From NCBI RefSeq assembly GCF_050948215.1, contig NC_135153.1, positions 4,058,058 through 4,122,057 on the forward strand: 64,000 nucleotides of DNA, given 5' to 3'. Below are positions 60,377-64,000 of the stretch, piece after piece; within the stretch, counting starts at the first letter, position 1, and each line of letters starts with the position of its first letter. The notes beneath the pieces are model-generated. The model did no database searches, had not been told where the DNA came from, and saw only the letters and a list, made by a program, of their open reading frames with translations. The position numbers and the translations under genes are program-made. Origin of the DNA: Halictus rubicundus. Its lineage: Eukaryota > Arthropoda > Insecta > Hymenoptera > Halictidae.

Positions 60377-60568
60377 CAGTGATTTCTCTATATATGTCGC
60401 CAAGGCCTGCACGATAAACGTCGCGGAATTATCCCCACTACCGCGGGGTGTACCCCGTGAGAGGCCCCGAAGCCCGAGAGGCCTCGGACGCCGAGGAGTG
60501 TAAACATAACACTGCTCGGATATGTCGCTGGCAATACTCGTGTTATTGACATATATCGAGAATTCACT
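60377..60568. repeat. Pogo-like MITE P4 nested in P3
   Basis: Ends CAGTGATTTCTCTATATATG and the inverse CATATATCGAGAATTCACTG; flanked by TA at 60,375-60,376 and 60,569-60,570. The host sequence GAGATA|CTATTCTTTG is uninterrupted in P1 and P2. Confidence 0.88.
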
Positions 60569-60708
60569 GTACTATTCTTTGATCCACGCGACCTTACAGT
60601 CCTCGGCGACCGAGGTCCCTTGAACTTCTTGACCCCTCACGGGGTATACCCTGCGGCAGTGGGGATAGTTCTGGGACTTTTATCGGCTAGGAATTTGGGA
60701 CAGAGTGT

Positions 60709-62314
60709 TTCAACTAACTCGAGCATCTAAAATATCTCGCTCGTTTTTTATAATAGAAAAAATTGTCAGAGGAAGACATTGGTTGGTTCAGGAGGGCAAA
60801 TATTATGATAGGCAAAAAAATTTTTTGATTGTTATATTTTTGAGATTTCAAGATCATCGAAGTTTTTTTAAATAGAATAATATATTTCTATTATCGCTAT
60901 ATGATAGCCGAGGTCAAGACGAATCCAACTACCTGTAATATTATGACCTTCACGTGACCTTGAGTATGAAAAATTCATAAAAGTAGGGTACTTGATGTAA
61001 ATAGTGAAATAACGATGACATGATCTCTCTAGGGTTTCAAGAAATGTTGTTGAACCTTGATTAATGACTGTAAACACGCTCACAATAAATTGTAAACACT
61101 GATACAAATTCTTCTCGTTTCGGCGACTCCAATCAGTACGTTTCAGAAATTCATCGGGATTTATTCGATTGTGAAAGATAACGTAATTTCTCTGAAACGA
61201 TGGTGTACAGTGATGCAGAAAAAATAGAAATGATTTTAGTTTATGATGAGGCTAAAAGTAACTCAGTACAAGCATCTCAACTGTACGCAGAAAGATACCC
61301 AGAGAGAAATCATCCTTCTCGACACAGAAAAAAACCGGCCAAAAAAAAAAATCAATTTTTGATATACTGCGCTTTTGTTCCATGGAAAAAGGCTATATTT
61401 TATTCTTGAATAAATAAGTGTTATAGCTTACAATCCCATGTAAATGATAAATATCAATAAAACGATTTTTTTTCTTTGCTTTCACATTGTTATTTTCAAT
61501 TCCCGATTATATTCGAGTGTGAAAAATTATAACAGCATAAAATACAACGCCGCTCGAATTATCTCGAGTGTGCACAGTTTGGCCTGTTTAGCGCGCTCGA
61601 ATTAACTCGAGCGTACAAGTTAAGGGGTTAAATCACTGAAAAGAAAACGATCAAAGCCTACTACTGGAGAAGATGTCGCAACTTTTGTATTGGCTACAGT
61701 CAATATTGATCCTACTACAAGTTGTCGAAAAATTGGACGCTCTTTAGGCATTTCCAAAGCAAGTGTGTTCCGAATATTACAATTTATAAATTTATAAATT
61801 TCATCTAAACCATACTTCCTTACATCCGGAGCTTCATGGCAACGACTTTGAGAATCGCATTGCTTTTTGCACATGGACATTGCAGCAAATACAAAGAAAT
61901 GAACATTTCTTTTATGACGTCCTCTTTACTGACGAAGCTACTTTTTTTTTAACCATGGACAACTGAATACGCATAATATGCATTATTGGTGCACTGAAAA
62001 CCCGAAATGACCGATAAGTTGAACACCAGCGTCCATGGAGTGTAAATGTATGGTGCGGAAATGTGTGTGGGTTGGTGATAACAAACTCAAGGTCACGTGA
62101 AGGTCATAATATTACAGGTCGTTGGATTCGTCTTGACCTTGGCTATCATATAGCGATAATAAAAATATATCATTCCATTTAAAAAAGCTTCTATGACCTT
62201 GAAATCTCCAAAAATATGACCTTGAACACATCTTTTTGCCTATCATAATATTTGCCCTCCTGAACCAACTAATGTTAATGAGTTTTAGATGCTCCAGTTA
62301 GGTGAAACACCCTG
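60709..62314 (+). mobile_element. Long-TIR mariner nested in P3
   Basis: Terminal inverted repeats of about 230-255 bp (60,709-60,965; 62,085-62,314). Both carry GGTTCAGGAGGGCAAATATT, ATCGCTATATGATAGCC and GACCTTCACGTGACCTTGAG in opposite orientation; the outer end is GTGTTTCANCTAACT. About 1.6 kb. Encodes a broken transposase on the plus strand. Confidence 0.85.
61200..62080 (+). pseudogene. Mariner transposase (DUF4817-type), interrupted
   Basis: Starts MVYSDAEKIEMILVYDEAKS and continues LYAERYPERNHPSRHRKK, a well-preserved N-terminal helix-turn-helix domain. The reading frame is then replaced by unrelated sequence from about 61,344 to 61,627 and resumes with EDVATFVLATVNIDPTTSCR and GRSLGISKASVFRIL. 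Degenerate catalytic pieces follow (YDVLFTDEATFF, first catalytic Asp; HNMHYWCTENP). The later catalytic part is missing before the right TIR. The interruption ends in TTAACCCCTTAAC (inverse strand, 61,619-61,631), so a TTAA-target element is one possible cause. Confidence 0.8.
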
Positions 62315-62330
62315 TATAGAGCAAACAATG

Positions 62331-62385
62331 TATGATTATAATAATAATAATAATTATTATTATTATTTTTATTATTATTATTATT
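62331..62385. repeat. (ATT/AAT)n microsatellite
   Basis: AAT repeats switching to ATT repeats, forming a self-complementary tract. Confidence 0.9.
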
Positions 62386-63265
62386 CGGGTATGCCTTAAT
62401 GCCGAGCATCGGCACGAACTTCCCGGACGACCCGATACAAAGTACGGGCACACGTTGTTCCTATTATGCCATGCCAAATATAATATTCCACGTACTGTGG
62501 TTCCGATGGGAAGCAGCGAAAGAGAATCATTTGCGGCGGTGTCGCGGCAGAGTTGCGGGGGCGGAGGGCTGGAGTCAAAGGAGCACAACGGCGCGTGTTG
62601 CGCGGATTACCGGGGTCGTTCAGGGTCCGTGGCGGCTAATAATTTCGGTCCCTTCGCGCCCTGACGGGGTTAAAGTCAGCTGAGAGAAAAGAGAACCGTA
62701 GGGGTGCAACGACGCGCAGCAAGCAAGTGCATGTCGGCTCGGTGCATTCCTCGTGCAGTCTTTCTCTCTTTCTCTCTCTCTCTCTCGCTCTCTATCGCTC
62801 TCTTAGTCTCTCTTGGTCTCTCGTCGCTCTCGCGCGGCCGTTACGACCACAGACTTTTTAACGAGCCGTCCTACGGCCGCAGCGTTCACCACCTCGAGGG
62901 GTGGATCACTATCGTACCACGAGATATTATGCCAGCGCCGTCTGCGAGACATTGTACGTGTCAGCTACCACGGAATATTACGAGCTCGGAAAGAAAGATA
63001 TGCAGAGGGATGCCGCGGAGACGACGGGGGCGGGTTCGATGGGTTTCCTCCCCTTCCGGCTCCTCGCCATGGTGCGGCGTCTCGATATTCACCCTCGCCA
63101 CTCGAATGGCCTTGGGGAGCGACTCCGAGAATAAAAAAGAAGAAAAAAAGAAACCGGCATTACATTTATTTATCTGTCTCTATTCGGGCGGCAGTCCTCG
63201 ACGGACATAGAAAAAGCTGTGCTCTAGACGGCTTTATTTATCGTTGGCGTTTCAGGTCTTCATTA
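62386..63265. other. CpG-rich gene-free stretch
   Basis: CpG-rich with CT tracts at 62,763-62,800. Overlapping frames in three phases (62,704-63,328) have no recognisable domain. Possibly promoter-like DNA of a gene beyond the window; not supported. Confidence 0.35.
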
Positions 63266-63479
63266 TTAACACCAAACCTACCACGATCGAACGATCGGTT
63301 TTATATTTTGCGATTGTTGAATTTGTAAAAATTTATTTATGGAGAATAATGGAGTACATTTCCTCGTCCAATCTGTTCCTGTTTGTAAATTACGGACATT
63401 TGCAATAAATTTAGTGTTGTCATTGTTATAAGGCAACATTTTCCAGACACTTTGAATGTTTCGATAGGTTTAGTGTTAA
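63266..63479. repeat. piggyBac-like MITE (TTAA target), family E copy 2
   Basis: TTAA at both ends; termini CACCAAACCTACCAC and ATAGGTTTAGTG. Interior in reverse complement parallels the 56.7-kb copy (TGTTGCCTTATAACAATG; CAACACTAAATTTATTGC). Confidence 0.85.
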
Positions 63480-64000
63480 TTTGTCACTTTTAAATCAGCT
63501 ACATTATGTATTACTTCTAAACATAGGCACCGCAATAACTGTACGGATCGTGTTAGATTTTTATATTAATTTGCGATAATTTGCGACTATTGATCTTTCT
63601 GCGATTTCCTGTAGTACTTGATAATATTAAATTTATATCGTGTAATTTACTGTTCGCAATAATGCAATATAATTGAATGAACCTCATTGTTAATAATGTG
63701 TTCGATTAAATGGTATAAATAAAGGGCAGAACAATCGGTGTTTTCCATTAATTAGTAGTTATCGATGCGGTGTTATTATTAAGTGATCGTTGAACCCAAT
63801 GGCAACACGGTTGGTCAAGTTATGTTGCAAATAATTATTGGATTTTCGCAGGTGCGCAATACGCAGAAGCTCAGTAAACATTTGTTTCTTTCTTCAAAAA
63901 TGTCAAGAAATTGAAAATTATGCAATTTTGATATCTTCAAATTCTGTTAATCTTTCTATTTTATTCAATTTCTCCTATTCATTTGTACCGCATATACGTA
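63480..64000. other. AT-rich gene-free end of window
   Basis: No feature recognised. An AAACATAGGCACCGCAATAACTG motif at 63,521 faintly resembles the end of family F. Confidence 0.3.

Larger units (their letters stand above)
60312..62330. repeat. Pogo-like MITE, copy P3, carrying two nested insertions
   Basis: TA then CAGTGTTTACTCTATATGCG at the left; the final TATAGAGCAAACAATG at 62,315-62,330, then TA, is the inverse end. Removing the sister MITE at 60,377-60,568 and the mariner at 60,709-62,314 leaves a sequence that follows P1 (12,581) and the inverse of P2 (53,719) continuously. Confidence 0.8.

Overview
The window is eukaryotic nuclear DNA: a spliced gene with about 20 small exons, long CpG-rich stretches with (CT)n/(GA)n microsatellites, and a dense load of class II transposons (mariner, hAT, Transib, pogo-like and piggyBac-like MITEs). 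Together this points to an insect, most likely a hymenopteran such as an ant. That placement is inference from transposon repertoire and base composition; no rRNA, tRNA or mitochondrial marker is present to settle it.

Layout. 1-29 kb holds no gene I can support. It alternates AT-rich DNA with CpG-rich, microsatellite-bearing blocks (3.3-5.3, 7.2-8.3, 10-11.5 and 15-19.2 kb) and carries many short inverted-terminal-repeat elements: a TAGACTGCGGAT-ended family, a long-TIR foldback family at 13.9 and 26.5 kb, hAT-type MITEs and a deleted mariner at 23.7-24.5 kb. 29.5-36.3 kb (minus strand) is the only host gene: BAG6 (BAT3/Scythe), a ubiquitin-like-domain chaperone/triage factor. Its exons can be traced from the start codon to the stop codon, except for one unresolved junction. 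Two introns contain hAT-type MITEs. 37.2-41.7 kb is a degenerate mariner split by a nearly intact hAT transposon (38,105-40,832) with exact 8-bp target duplications.

42.36-51.1 kb is the most unusual part: about 8.7 kb of successive tandem repeats. The first 5.7 kb is a mosaic built almost entirely of small perfect hairpins. The hairpins have different stems but a few shared loop motifs (AGAAG; CACGAG/CAAGAG). They are organised in two full units of about 2.0 and 2.3 kb plus a diverged partial unit, with inner arrays of about 74, 220 and 60 bp. It is followed by five copies of an exact 187-bp-period satellite and by older diverged repeats of about 0.9 kb. I do not recognise the hairpin mosaic as any named element; it is the best candidate here for something undescribed.

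53.7-63.5 kb is again a transposon graveyard: a Transib relic (56,592-58,023) whose termini look like RAG recombination signals (CACAGTG, 23-bp spacer, A-rich nonamer), a mariner fragment, and a pogo-like MITE that has taken two further insertions (a sister MITE and a long-TIR mariner). Empty copies elsewhere in the window support the nesting.

No operon-like organisation exists. BAG6 is the sole evident cellular function; the other protein-coding remnants are transposases in various states of decay.
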